NCBI GenBank assembly: GCA_002897735.1
Contig: BDTW01000025.1
Location: 1-64,000 of the forward strand
Length of the DNA: 64,000 nt
Reading direction: 5' to 3'
DNA from: a bacterium BMS3Bbin13
GTDB taxonomy: Bacteria; Pseudomonadota; Gammaproteobacteria; 21-64-14
Both the position numbers and the translations under genes were made by a program. Below the pieces are notes generated by a model. The model did not search any database. It worked only from the letters and a program-made list of their open reading frames with translations, and was not told the DNA's origin. Position 1 is the stretch's first letter, and the number at the start of each line of letters is the position of its first letter. Positions 17,934 to 26,728 of the stretch are shown here, piece by piece.

Positions 17934-17954
17934 TGTGCCGGGTATTTCACTCCA

Positions 17955-17988
17955 CGTCCTCGCCCCGGTGTCGGCCGGGGCGAGGACG
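17955..17988 (+). terminator. Strong hairpin after the chemoreceptor, probable terminator
   Basis: A perfect 12-bp inverted repeat (CGTCCTCGCCCC / GGGGCGAGGACG) with a 10-base loop sits about 20 bases after the MCP stop. The following GCCTGTTT is a poor T tract, so termination is likely but may be partial. Confidence 0.6.
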
Positions 17989-18113
17989 GCCTGTTTCGCC
18001 TTGCGTTCCCCGGGAATGCTGATACGATGACCTGATGACCGGCGCAGCCCTCGTTCGCGGGGCCCGGGCGGTGCGGCTCCGGCCCGTCCGCCGGTCGCGG
18101 GCGGGGGGGGTGA

Positions 18114-19028
18114 ATGGCCGATCGCAGACTCCAGGTCTTTCATACGGTCGCGCGTCTGCTGAGTTTTACCAAAGCGGCCGACGCCCTGCATATGACCCAG
18201 CCGGCGGTGACTTTCCAGATCCGCCAACTCGAAGAGTATTTCGATACACGGCTCTTCGACCGTACCCACAACCGCATCAGCCTGACCGACGCCGGGCAGC
18301 GGGTCTACGAATTCGCCGACCGAATCTTCCGGCTCTACGGGGAAATGGAGAATGCGGTCCGCAAAATGACCGGCGAGGTGAGCGGAGTGCTGCTGATCGG
18401 GGCGAGCACCACCATCGCCGAGTACATGCTCCCGTCGCTCCTCGGCCGCTTCAAGTCGGAATACCCGGACGTCAATATCCAACTGAAGGTGTCGAATACC
18501 GAAGGCATCGTCTCCATGGTGGAGGACAACACGATCGACCTCGGCGTAGTGGAGGCGCCGGTCTCCAACAAGAACCTGTCGGTCGAGGTCTGCCGCCACG
18601 ACCAATTGGTCGCGATCGTCCCGCTGGATCATCCGCTCGCCGCCAGTGAGCGGGTCACGAGCGCGGAACTGCTCGATCACCCCTATATCTCCCGCGAGGA
18701 GGGCTCGGGGACGCGCGAGGTCATCGAGGAATATCTTGCCGGAGTCGGGCTGAACGGCGATGATCTCAAGACCTGCATGGAACTGGGCAGCCCGGAGGCG
18801 ATCAAGCGCGCAGTGGAGGTCGGGATGGGGATGTCGGTGATCTCGCGCGCCACGGTGCTGAAGGAACTCAAGCTGGGTACGCTGCGGGCGGTTCCGCTCG
18901 ATCCGCCGCTGGAGCGACCGTTCTCGTTCGTGCATCAGAAGCAGAAGTTCCGGCTGCGGGTGATGGACGAGCTGCTCTCTTTCGCCCGCGACTATTGCAA
19001 GACGCATCAGAGCGACGATTCGCTTTAG
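18114..19028 (+). CDS. LysR-family transcriptional regulator
   Basis: A 304-residue LysR protein: N-terminal winged helix-turn-helix (residues 4-63, with FTKAADALHMTQPAVTFQIRQLE) and a C-terminal periplasmic-binding-type effector domain from about residue 88. The HTH and overall length are typical, and it resembles the CysB/CbbR-like broad group, but the target cannot be inferred. The gene after it is a small unknown on the same strand, and no divergently transcribed partner is adjacent, which is atypical for LysR genes. Confidence 0.9.
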   Translation: MADRRLQVFHTVARLLSFTKAADALHMTQPAVTFQIRQLEEYFDTRLFDRTHNRISLTDAGQRVYEFADRIFRLYGEMENAVRKMTGEVSGVLLIGASTTIAEYMLPSLLGRFKSEYPDVNIQLKVSNTEGIVSMVEDNTIDLGVVEAPVSNKNLSVEVCRHDQLVAIVPLDHPLAASERVTSAELLDHPYISREEGSGTREVIEEYLAGVGLNGDDLKTCMELGSPEAIKRAVEVGMGMSVISRATVLKELKLGTLRAVPLDPPLERPFSFVHQKQKFRLRVMDELLSFARDYCKTHQSDDSL

Positions 19029-19123
19029 AGGCCCGTCGTGCGGTCTTCCCGCCCGACATCGAACCGGGGATGCGGGAACGGTACAAGCCTCCGGTCTTCG
19101 CTCTCAAGATCGAGGGTTGACCC

Positions 19124-19528
19124 ATGTCCGATGACCTCGAGCGGCTGCGGGAGATCTTCGGCGCGCTGGATGCATCCGGGCGAAGTACGCTGCTCGCGTT
19201 CGCCGAATTCCTCCGGACCCGCGCCGGCCCGATGACGTCGCCGGCCGCCGCGGTCCGGTCGTCGGCGCAGGAGCGGCCGGAGTCGGAGCCGGCGGCGCCG
19301 GTGCCGGTGCCGGTGCCGATCCCTCGCCCGGAGAAGGAGACGGTGGTGGCGGCGATCAAGCGCCTGCGCCGGACCTACTCCATGCTCGACCGCAACGCGA
19401 TGCTGAATGAGGTCTACACGCTGATGAACCAACACGTGCTGGAAGGCGGGCCCGCGCAGGAGGTCATCGACGAGCTGGAGCGGGTCTTCGAACAGTGTTA
19501 TCGGGACCGGGTCGCGGATGGCGCGTAG
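19124..19528 (+). CDS. Small protein of unknown function with a central Pro/Val linker
   Basis: A 134-residue protein in two helical parts: residues 1-33 (DDLERLREIFGALDASGRSTLLAFAEFLRTR) and 70-134 (KETVVAAIKRLRRTY…VIDELERVFEQCYRDR). They are joined by a low-complexity linker with VPVPVPIP. I do not recognise a named family, though similar short proteins occur in related Gammaproteobacteria. It may be cotranscribed with the LysR gene 95 bases upstream. The DNA of the linker is a short repeat (GCCGGTGCCGGTGCC…). Confidence 0.7.
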   Translation: MSDDLERLREIFGALDASGRSTLLAFAEFLRTRAGPMTSPAAAVRSSAQERPESEPAAPVPVPVPIPRPEKETVVAAIKRLRRTYSMLDRNAMLNEVYTLMNQHVLEGGPAQEVIDELERVFEQCYRDRVADGA

Positions 19529-19669
19529 TGGTCCGTCGCCGGGTGGACCGGTGCCTCGCCCCCGTGCGTCGCGTGCCCGCCGCCGGGCTGCACGGGCGGC
19601 ACCCGGGCGGTACGCGGCGCGCCGTGTGTCCCATGGCGCAATGCCTGCCCGGACCGGATCCTGAGCGTC

Positions 19670-20743
19670 ATGTTCAAGGTCCTCAGCGACTGGTTCCACC
19701 AATACTTCTCCGATCCCCAGGCGGTGTTCCTGGCGCTGCTGTTGCTCGCCGGTTTCGCGGTGATCGCCGGGTTCGGCTACATGCTGGCCCCGGTGTTCGC
19801 GAGTATGGTGATCGCTTATCTGCTCGAGGCCATCGTCGCCTTCCTGGAACGCCGTGGCGTGCCGCGCGTGGTGGGGGCCGTGGCGGTGCAGATCCTGTTC
19901 CTCGGCTTTGTGCTGGTGCTGATCTTGGGGCTGATCCCGTTGCTCTATCAGCAGTTCACCCAGCTGATACACGAACTGCCGCACATGATCGCACGCGGCC
20001 AGGAAGTCCTGTTGCAACTGCCGCAACGCTATCCCGAGTTCTTCACCACCCAGCAGGTCCAGGACCTGATCGGCACCGTACGCGCCGGGATCGGTTCGCT
20101 GGGACAGCATGTCGTCTCGCTGTCCCTGGCCTCGTTGGTCGGCTTCATCACGATTCTGGTCTACCTCGTACTGGTCCCGCTGCTGGTGTTTTTCTTTCTC
20201 AAGGACAAGGATCGCATCGTGGCGTGGGCGGTGGGCCTGCTGCCGCGCGAGCACACGGTGCTCGAGCGGGTCTGGGCCGACGTCGACGCGCAGATCGGCA
20301 ACTACGTGCGCGGCAAGTTCCTGGAGATCCTCATCGTCTGGGTGGTCACCGCCGTGACCTTCGCGTTGCTCGGTCTCAAGTACGCCATGCTGCTCGGGGC
20401 GATCGTCGGGTTCTCGGTGCTGGTCCCCTACATCGGCGCTGTGGTCGTCACGCTGCCGGTGGCCATGGTGGCCTTTTCGCAATGGGGCTGGAGCAGCGAG
20501 TTCGCCTACGCGATGGCGGCCTACGTGGTGATCCAGGCGGTGGACGGCAACGTGCTGGTTCCGCTGTTGTTCTCGGAGGCGGTGGACCTGCACCCCATCG
20601 CGATCATTGTGGCGGTGCTGGTGTTCGGCGGCCTGTGGGGGTTCTGGGGGGTGTTCTTCGCGATCCCCCTGGCGACCCTCGTCGAGGCCGTCCTGCACGC
20701 CTGGCCGAGCAGCGCCCCGTCCGTGGACGCCGACCCGCAGTAG
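19670..20743 (+). CDS. perM: AI-2E/PerM family permease
   Basis: A 357-residue membrane protein with about eight helices and the family signature region near the C-terminus (GFSVLVPYIGAVVVTLPVAMVAF and VDGNVLVPLLFSEAVDLHP). PerM/YhhT/TqsA proteins are inner-membrane permeases of the AI-2E exporter superfamily; substrates of most are unknown and transport of the quorum signal should not be assumed. Length is normal for the family. A REP repeat cluster follows its stop codon. Confidence 0.9.
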   Translation: MFKVLSDWFHQYFSDPQAVFLALLLLAGFAVIAGFGYMLAPVFASMVIAYLLEAIVAFLERRGVPRVVGAVAVQILFLGFVLVLILGLIPLLYQQFTQLIHELPHMIARGQEVLLQLPQRYPEFFTTQQVQDLIGTVRAGIGSLGQHVVSLSLASLVGFITILVYLVLVPLLVFFFLKDKDRIVAWAVGLLPREHTVLERVWADVDAQIGNYVRGKFLEILIVWVVTAVTFALLGLKYAMLLGAIVGFSVLVPYIGAVVVTLPVAMVAFSQWGWSSEFAYAMAAYVVIQAVDGNVLVPLLFSEAVDLHPIAIIVAVLVFGGLWGFWGVFFAIPLATLVEAVLHAWPSSAPSVDADPQ

Positions 20744-21123
20744 ATACAAGGGTCGGGCCGGCTCGGCCGGTATCGTGGCGTCATATGGCGGGAATGAGAT
20801 CCCGGGCGTTGTCGGCGGGCCGAGGCCCGCCCTACAGGGGTTTCAAGCTCGGCGGTTTTCCGGTAGGGCCGGGCTTGCCCGGCCGGTGACGCGGATCCGT
20901 GGTGATGGCGGCGGGTTCCCGCGATGCCGCCGAGGGGGCGATCCCTCGCTGCTCCGGTCCGATGATCCGGACGGAGGGTGAGCGTCGTCGGCGGGCCGAG
21001 GCCCGCCCTACCGGGATTCGCGCATCCCCGCACGTTCGGTAGGGCCGGGCTTGCCCGGCCGGTGTCGTGGAACTGTATGACGCGGATGGGTTTTGGGTGC
21101 CGCCGCTGCGGGCCGCCGCCCGG
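20744..21123. repeat. Tandem REP-like repeat region (two A-B units)
   Basis: This 380-base gap between convergent perM and phoH-like genes is mostly repeat. A elements (GGCGGGCC-ga-GGCCCGCC) lie at 20814-20831 and 20990-21007. B elements (GGCCGGGC-tt-GCCCGGCC) lie at 20867-20884 and 21043-21060. Both pairs are offset by exactly 176 bases, so the unit was duplicated in tandem. A shorter degenerate B-like palindrome is at about 20753-20771. Confidence 0.85.
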
Positions 21124-22539
21124 TCACAGCGCCTCGGAGGCGTAATCGGCGAGCCGCGAGCGTTCGCCGCGCAGCAGGGTGATGTGGCCGCTGTGCGGCC
21201 ATCCCTTGAAACGGTCCACCACGTAGGTCAGTCCGGAGGTGGTTTCGGTGAGATAGGGCGTATCGATCTGTGCAATGTTGCCGATGCAGACGAACTTGGT
21301 GCCCGGGCCGGCGCGGGTGATGAGGGTCTTCATCTGTTTGGAGGTCAGGTTCTGGGCCTCATCGACGATTACGTACTTGTTCAGGAAGGTGCGACCGCGC
21401 ATGAAGCTGACGGAGCGGATCTTGATGCGGTTGCGCAACAGGTCGTTGGTGGCCGCCCGCCCCCAGTCCCCGGCCACATCGCTCTTGGTGAGCACCTCCA
21501 GGTTGTCCATGAGGGCGCCCATCCACGGCGTCATCTTCTCTTCCTCGGTTCCCGGCAGGAATCCGATGTCTCCGCCGACCGGCACCGTCACCCGGGTCAT
21601 GATGATCTCCCGGTAACGGTTGTCCTCCAGGGCCTGGGTGAGCCCGGCGGCGAGTGCGAGCAGGGTCTTGCCGGTGCCCGCGGCGCCGAGCAGGGTCACG
21701 AAATCGATCGCGGGATCCATCAGCAGGTTCAGTGCGAAGTTCTGTTCGCGGTTGCGGGCGTGGATTCCCCAGACGGTATGGCGGGGGCTGCGGTAGTCGT
21801 ATACCAGTTCCAGGACCGCGGAGTTCGCGTCGTGCTCCCGGACCAGCGCCTCGAAGGGCCGGTCCCCGTCCATATACAGCCCCTGGCTGCAATGCCAGGA
21901 GGCCACCAGCGGGCCGCGCACCCGGTAGAAGGTCCGCCCCTCCTCCTGCCAGGATTCCATCTCCCGGCCGTGTCGCTCCCAGAAATCCGCGGGCAGGGCG
22001 GCGGTTCCGCTATAGAGCAGGCCCACGTCGTCGAGCACCCGGTCCTCGTAGTAATCCTCTGCATGTACCCCGACGACGGCGGCCTTGATCCGCAGATTGA
22101 TGTCCTTCGAGACCAGTGTGACGCGCCGTTCCGGATGATCCTTCTGCAGGGCCAGGGCGGTCCCGAGGATGGTGTTGTCGGGCCGGTTTCCGGGCAGCCC
22201 CTCGGGCAGCAGGGTGGGCAGGGCGCGGGTCTGGAAGAACAGCCGGCCGCCGCCGGGGGCCTGCGGGGCGGCGCCGTTGCTCGGGGCGGGGAGGGGAATG
22301 CCGCGATCGATCCCGCGCTTGTCGACGTCGCGCAGGAGGTCGTCGAGGAAGCGGCTCGCCTGGCGTACGTTGCGCGCCACCTCCGAGAGCCCTTTCTTGG
22401 CGGCGTCCAGTTCCTCCAGGACCGCCATCGGCAGGTAGAGGTCGTGTTCCTGGAAGCGGAAGATCGCGGTCGGATCGTGCATCAGGACGTTGGTGTCCAG
22501 GACGAACAGCCGCGTGCCGGACGAACCGCGCCCGGTCAT
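21124..22539 (-). CDS. phoH2: PIN-domain PhoH family ATPase (PhoH2-like)
   Basis: A 471-residue two-domain protein. Residues about 8-150 form a PIN nuclease domain (LFVLDTNVLMHDP and RPDNTILGTALAL supply acidic metal ligands). Residues about 250-470 form a PhoH-type P-loop ATPase with Walker A GAAGTGKTLLALA and Walker B YVIVDEAQNL. The PIN-PhoH fusion is PhoH2, which has ATP-dependent RNA unwinding and cleaving activity in mycobacteria. Here it is a stand-alone gene without an upstream antitoxin. Its stop is adjacent to the tandem repeat region. Confidence 0.93.
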   Translation of the reverse strand: MTGRGSSGTRLFVLDTNVLMHDPTAIFRFQEHDLYLPMAVLEELDAAKKGLSEVARNVRQASRFLDDLLRDVDKRGIDRGIPLPAPSNGAAPQAPGGGRLFFQTRALPTLLPEGLPGNRPDNTILGTALALQKDHPERRVTLVSKDINLRIKAAVVGVHAEDYYEDRVLDDVGLLYSGTAALPADFWERHGREMESWQEEGRTFYRVRGPLVASWHCSQGLYMDGDRPFEALVREHDANSAVLELVYDYRSPRHTVWGIHARNREQNFALNLLMDPAIDFVTLLGAAGTGKTLLALAAGLTQALEDNRYREIIMTRVTVPVGGDIGFLPGTEEEKMTPWMGALMDNLEVLTKSDVAGDWGRAATNDLLRNRIKIRSVSFMRGRTFLNKYVIVDEAQNLTSKQMKTLITRAGPGTKFVCIGNIAQIDTPYLTETTSGLTYVVDRFKGWPHSGHITLLRGERSRLADYASEAL

Positions 22540-22729
22540 GGATGTCGGCGCCGCGACAGGTCTGCGGGGGAGGGGGCCGTTGCTTCGCTCATCGATCGCC
22601 TATCCCGGTTCTTTCAGGGCCGCGGACACCTCTTCGGCGTGCCCGCCGGCCTTCACCTTGCGCCGCTTGAAGCGCCCGTGCGGGTCGCGGAAGTCCCTCC
22701 CCGGGGCCGTTCGGGGCCCGGAGGGAGTC

Positions 22730-23272
22730 TCAACCCTTGATCGGCTCCATGATCGCATCGAGGTTGAGTGCGTCACAGAAGTCCATGAATTCCTCGCGCA
22801 GTGCGGCGATCGGAATCCCCGCCGCGATGTTCAGCGTCATGTGTATGGAGAACATGGGCGCGCCGGTGTGGGCCGCGGCGTAGCTGCCGGTGGTCAGCTC
22901 CTGGATGTTGATCTCGCGCGAGGAGAAGAACTCCGCCAGGTTGTGGACGATCCCGGGATGGTCGATGCTCACCACCTCCACCGTGTACGGCAGGAGCGGA
23001 GCCGGGGCGCGCCGCACCTCGGTGCGTTTGGATGTGATGGTCATGCCGAGGCGCTGTTCGAGCCCTGTCAGCGCGTTTTCCAGCTTCGCGATGGTGCTCC
23101 AGTTTCCGGAGACCAGCAGAATGACGGCGAATTCCCCGCCGAGGACGGTCATGCGGCTGTCCTCGATGTTGCAACCGCAATTGAGGATCGCGAGCGAGAG
23201 TTCGTTGACGATACCCGGGCGATCCTGTCCGAGTGCCGAGACGACGAGCAGGTTGTTCATCGACGCGGACAT
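22730..23272 (-). CDS. gcvR: GcvR-type ACT-domain regulator
   Basis: A 180-residue protein with two ACT domains (about residues 5-80 and 95-172). ALGQDRPGIVNELSLAILNCGCNIEDSRMTVLGGEF and SIDHPGIVHNLAEFFSSREINIQEL match GcvR, the glycine-cleavage repressor accessory protein that acts on GcvA in E. coli. The ATG at 23272 is chosen for its GGGAGGGA Shine-Dalgarno. A second ATG four codons later is possible. The divergent dapA next door reproduces the E. coli gcvR-dapA-bamC order, which supports orthology. Confidence 0.9.
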   Translation of the reverse strand: MSASMNNLLVVSALGQDRPGIVNELSLAILNCGCNIEDSRMTVLGGEFAVILLVSGNWSTIAKLENALTGLEQRLGMTITSKRTEVRRAPAPLLPYTVEVVSIDHPGIVHNLAEFFSSREINIQELTTGSYAAAHTGAPMFSIHMTLNIAAGIPIAALREEFMDFCDALNLDAIMEPIKG

Positions 23273-23838
23273 CGGCGCGATCCCTCCCAATTAATGTGCA
23301 CCGACGCCCGGTGCACGGGCATACGACCTTCCGGGGTGTCCAAGACGGCCACGATGTTTCCTACAGGGCCGACGCGCGTAGTCGCGCGGCGGTCTCTTCC
23401 GGGCCGACGGTATTCACGAACAGCCCGGAACCCGGTTCGAAGCCGGTCGGGATGTCGGTCCGGAGGCGGGTCTCCATGTGCCCATGATAGCCCGCCCCGG
23501 TGTCCTGACACGCCTCGCCGCGCGGCGCCTCCTCTTCCTGCCGGCGTGGGCGTAGCGCACGCGCCGGGACGACCGGCACCGATTCGCCGGGTACGATGGG
23601 GTCGATTCGAATCTCGCGTGCGGGCCGTAGAGTGTTATTCATTCGGGTCGGGACCATCGGCAGGCCAATCCTGGGAGGCCTAAAGCATACCCCAGGCACC
23701 GGCGCGGAAACACCCGCCGGCGCACTGTACACAGCCGCGCGGCGCCGTGCCGGATTCCCGCAGCCGCTTGTCACCGGCACGCGCCCCCATTAGTATGGCG
23801 CATTGCTCTTTGCGCGATCCCCAGGGAGTCCCTCCGGT
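23273..23838. other. Divergent gcvR-dapA intergenic region
   Basis: About 565 bases. A hairpin (GTGCACCG / CGGTGCAC) at 23296-23316 lies just upstream of gcvR and could be an operator. A 38-codon minus-strand frame starts at ATG 23477 and stops at 23361 (METRLRTDIPTGFEPG…). It reads like protein but has no clear Shine-Dalgarno, so it is not called as a gene. The dapA promoter must lie here, but no convincing -35/-10 pair was found. Confidence 0.45.
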
Positions 23839-24714
23839 ATGTTCCACGGCAGCATGGTCGCCCTCGTCACCCCCATGCGTACCGACGGTGCACTGGACGA
23901 GCGGGCCCTCGCCCGGCTCGTGGAGTTTCATCTGGAGAACGGCACCGACGCGATCGTGGCGGTGGGCACCACCGGCGAGTCGGCCACCCTCGACGGGGCG
24001 GAGCACTGCAAGGTGATCCGCCGGGTGGTGGAGATGGTGAAGGGGCGCGTGCCGGTGATTGCGGGGACGGGGTCGAACGCCACCCGCGAGGCCATCGAGC
24101 TGACCCGTTGCGCCATGAAGGCCGGCGCCGACGCGGCGTTGCTGGTCACGCCCTATTACAACAAGCCGACCCAGGAGGGTCTCTACCTCCATTACAAGGC
24201 CGTCGCCGAAGCAGTGCCCATGCCTCAGATCCTGTACAACGTCCCCGGGCGTACCGCCTGCGACCTGCTGCCGGAGACGGTGGAACGGCTCGCGGCGGTC
24301 TCCAATATCGTGGGCATCAAGGAGGCGACCGGCAGCTTGGAGCGTGGCCGCGAGTTGCTGGAGCGTTGCGGCGAGCGGATGGACCTCTACAGCGGCGACG
24401 ATGCTACGGCGATGGAACTGATGCTCGCCGGAGCGCGCGGCGTGATCTCGGTGACCGCCAACGTGGCCCCGCGCCTCATGCACCAACTGTGCGCGGCCGC
24501 CGTCGCGGGGGATCGTGCGGGGGCCGAGGCCGTGAACGCGCGCCTGGGGGGCCTGCACGAGAAGCTGTTCGTCGAGGCCAATCCCATCCCGGTGAAATGG
24601 GCGCTCTACGAGATGGACATGATCTCCCCCGGGATCCGGCTGCCCATGACGGTCCTCTCCGAACGCTTCCATGGAGACGTGCGCCGCGTCATGAAGCAGG
24701 CCGGTGCGTTGTGA
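23839..24714 (+). CDS. dapA: 4-hydroxy-tetrahydrodipicolinate synthase
   Basis: A 291-residue DapA: TTGESATL (substrate threonine pair), LYNVPGRT (catalytic Tyr) and VGIKEATGS (Schiff-base Lys). It condenses pyruvate with aspartate semialdehyde in the first committed step of the diaminopimelate/lysine pathway. The ATG at 23839 gives a standard length; an alternative upstream start at 23803 adds 12 atypical residues. It is followed after 22 bases by bamC, a conserved gammaproteobacterial pairing. Confidence 0.96.
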   Translation: MFHGSMVALVTPMRTDGALDERALARLVEFHLENGTDAIVAVGTTGESATLDGAEHCKVIRRVVEMVKGRVPVIAGTGSNATREAIELTRCAMKAGADAALLVTPYYNKPTQEGLYLHYKAVAEAVPMPQILYNVPGRTACDLLPETVERLAAVSNIVGIKEATGSLERGRELLERCGERMDLYSGDDATAMELMLAGARGVISVTANVAPRLMHQLCAAAVAGDRAGAEAVNARLGGLHEKLFVEANPIPVKWALYEMDMISPGIRLPMTVLSERFHGDVRRVMKQAGAL

Positions 24715-24736
24715 AATCCATCGTTACGGGAATCCC

Positions 24737-25870
24737 ATGCCGTCATTGACTCGTGGAATGCTCCCCGGGTTGGCGCTGCTGGCGGTGATTGCATCGCTGG
24801 CGGGCTGCTCGGCCTTGCGCCAGTTGCTGCCCGAGCGCACCCCGGAATACCAAAACGGCAAGGTCGTCCGGCCGCTCGAGGTCCCGCCGGGGCTGAGCGT
24901 ACCGCCCGCCGACGCCTCCATGGAAATCCCGGGCGCCGGGCCGACGCGGCCGGCCGCCGGGGTATCCGGGGCCGCCGCCGGGGTTGCGCCGGGCGGCCCG
25001 CATACCGGAGCCGGACAGGTGGCCGCCCCGATCCGGGGTATCCGGGTGGTGCGCGACGGCACCGAGCGCTGGCTGGTCATCGATGCCCCGCCGGCCCGCA
25101 TCTGGCCCAGGGTGCGCGAGTTCTGGCTGAAGAACGGATTCCTCATCCGGAAAGAGGATCCGCGCGCCGGCGTCCTGCAGACCAACTGGGCCGAGTATCG
25201 GCCGAACATCGCCGAGGGGCCGATCCGCATGCTCCTCAATAAAGTGATCTCCGGCCTGTATTCGGCCCCGATCCGGAGCCAATACCTGGTGCGCGTAGAG
25301 CCCGGCGATCGCCCCGGGACCACCGACCTCTACCTCAGTCTGCGGAGCGTGCGCGAGGTGGTCCACGACGGGAATTTCATCTGGGAGATGAACCCGCCGA
25401 ATCCGGACCGCGAGGCGGCGATGTTGCGCCGTCTGATGGTGTTCCTGGGGGCATCGGAGGCGCACGCCAAGACCTCGGTGCAGAATGCCCCGCAGAGTCC
25501 GCCGCGGGCCGAGTTGGTGCGCGGGGCCGGCGGTGTCCTCGCCCTGAAGATCAACGATCCCTTCCCCCGCGCCTGGCGCCGCGCCGGGATCGCTCTGGAC
25601 CGCGTGGGTTTCCTGGTCCAGGGTCAGGATCGCGACAAGGGCCTCTACTACGTGCGCTACGACGATCCCATCAAGGAACAGGAGCGGCGCGGTCTGTTCG
25701 CACGCTGGTTTGGATCCGGCAAGTCCCGGGGCGACCGTTACTGGATCCAACTGCACCGGCAGCCCTCGGGGAAGGATACGCGGTTGGTGGTGCTGCGTGA
25801 CGGCGGCAAACCGGACCGTTCCAAGAGCGCACAGCGCATCCTGACCCTGCTCCAGGAGCAGTTGCGCTAG
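24737..25870 (+). CDS. bamC: BamC (NlpB) outer-membrane assembly lipoprotein
   Basis: A 377-residue lipoprotein: lipobox LAGC with acylated Cys24, then an extended Pro-rich N-terminal region (EVPPGLSVPPADASMEIPG) and two helix-grip domains. BamC is an accessory lipoprotein of the BAM complex that inserts beta-barrel proteins; its N-terminal tail binds BamD. The WLVIDAPPARIWPRVREFWLKNGF segment is characteristic of domain 1. Position directly after dapA agrees. A longer frame upstream overlaps dapA. Confidence 0.93.
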   Translation: MPSLTRGMLPGLALLAVIASLAGCSALRQLLPERTPEYQNGKVVRPLEVPPGLSVPPADASMEIPGAGPTRPAAGVSGAAAGVAPGGPHTGAGQVAAPIRGIRVVRDGTERWLVIDAPPARIWPRVREFWLKNGFLIRKEDPRAGVLQTNWAEYRPNIAEGPIRMLLNKVISGLYSAPIRSQYLVRVEPGDRPGTTDLYLSLRSVREVVHDGNFIWEMNPPNPDREAAMLRRLMVFLGASEAHAKTSVQNAPQSPPRAELVRGAGGVLALKINDPFPRAWRRAGIALDRVGFLVQGQDRDKGLYYVRYDDPIKEQERRGLFARWFGSGKSRGDRYWIQLHRQPSGKDTRLVVLRDGGKPDRSKSAQRILTLLQEQLR

Positions 25871-25872
25871 CG

Positions 25873-26631
25873 GTGCGATTCGCCTCGCTCGGCAGCGGCA
25901 GCCGCGGCAACGCCACCCTGGTGGAGCACGGATCCTCGTGCGTGCTGGTCGACTGCGGTTTTCCGGCGACACAGGCGGAACGGCGGCTGGAATGCCTTGG
26001 GCGGTGCGCCGGGGAACTGACCGCGATCGTGGTGACCCACGAACACGGCGACCACCTGCGCGGGGTGGCGCGTCTCTCGCGCCGCCATCGCCTCCCGGTG
26101 TGGGCCACCGCGGGCACCGCCGCCTCTCTGCGCCAGCCGGTCCACCTCCTGCGCCGGTTCAACGCGCTGGAGGGCTTCGCGGTGGGCGATCTGGAGGTGT
26201 GTCCGTTCGCCGTACCCCACGATGCACGCGAGCCGACCCAGTTCGTGATCGGCGACGGCGCGCGGCGTCTGGGCATCCTCACCGATACGGGCATGGCCAC
26301 CGCGCATATCGCGCAGATGCTGACCGGCTGCGACGCGCTGATCCTCGAGTGCAATCACGATCCCGGACTGTTGGCCGCCGGACCCTATCCGCCGGCGCTC
26401 CAGGCGCGCGTGGGCGGGTCGCACGGGCATTTGAGCAACGGGCAGGCGGCGGACCTGTTGGCGCGCCTCGACCGCTCGCGCCTGCGCCATCTGGTCGCGG
26501 CACACCTGAGCGAGCGCAATAATCGTCCGGAGCATGCGCGCGCCGCCCTCGCGGCGGTGCTCGGCTGCGCCCCGGGATGGATCGCGGTGGCCGATCAGGA
26601 AGACGGACTCGATTGGCGCGACCTGTCTTGA
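25873..26631 (+). CDS. YycJ/WalJ-like metallo-beta-lactamase-fold hydrolase
   Basis: A 252-residue MBL-fold enzyme with HEHGDH (residues 56-61) as the HxHxDH di-metal motif and further ligands in PHDA, LTDTG and ECNHD. Related cytoplasmic proteins (YycJ/WalJ) have proposed roles in DNA metabolism; no exact function is assigned here. It starts with GTG at 25873, two bases after bamC, so the two are translationally coupled. The C-terminal [14 protein letters not shown] segment is also family-like. Confidence 0.88.
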   Translation: MRFASLGSGSRGNATLVEHGSSCVLVDCGFPATQAERRLECLGRCAGELTAIVVTHEHGDHLRGVARLSRRHRLPVWATAGTAASLRQPVHLLRRFNALEGFAVGDLEVCPFAVPHDAREPTQFVIGDGARRLGILTDTGMATAHIAQMLTGCDALILECNHDPGLLAAGPYPPALQARVGGSHGHLSNGQAADLLARLDRSRLRHLVAAHLSERNNRPEHARAALAAVLGCAPGWIAVADQEDGLDWRDLS

Positions 26632-26728
26632 ATCCGGAGCCGCCGGTTGCCGACACCGCGCCGTGCTGGTGCGCATCGACCCCATCCAGTACCATGCTGA
26701 GCCCCCTGTGCCGCAAAGACGCCCCACG

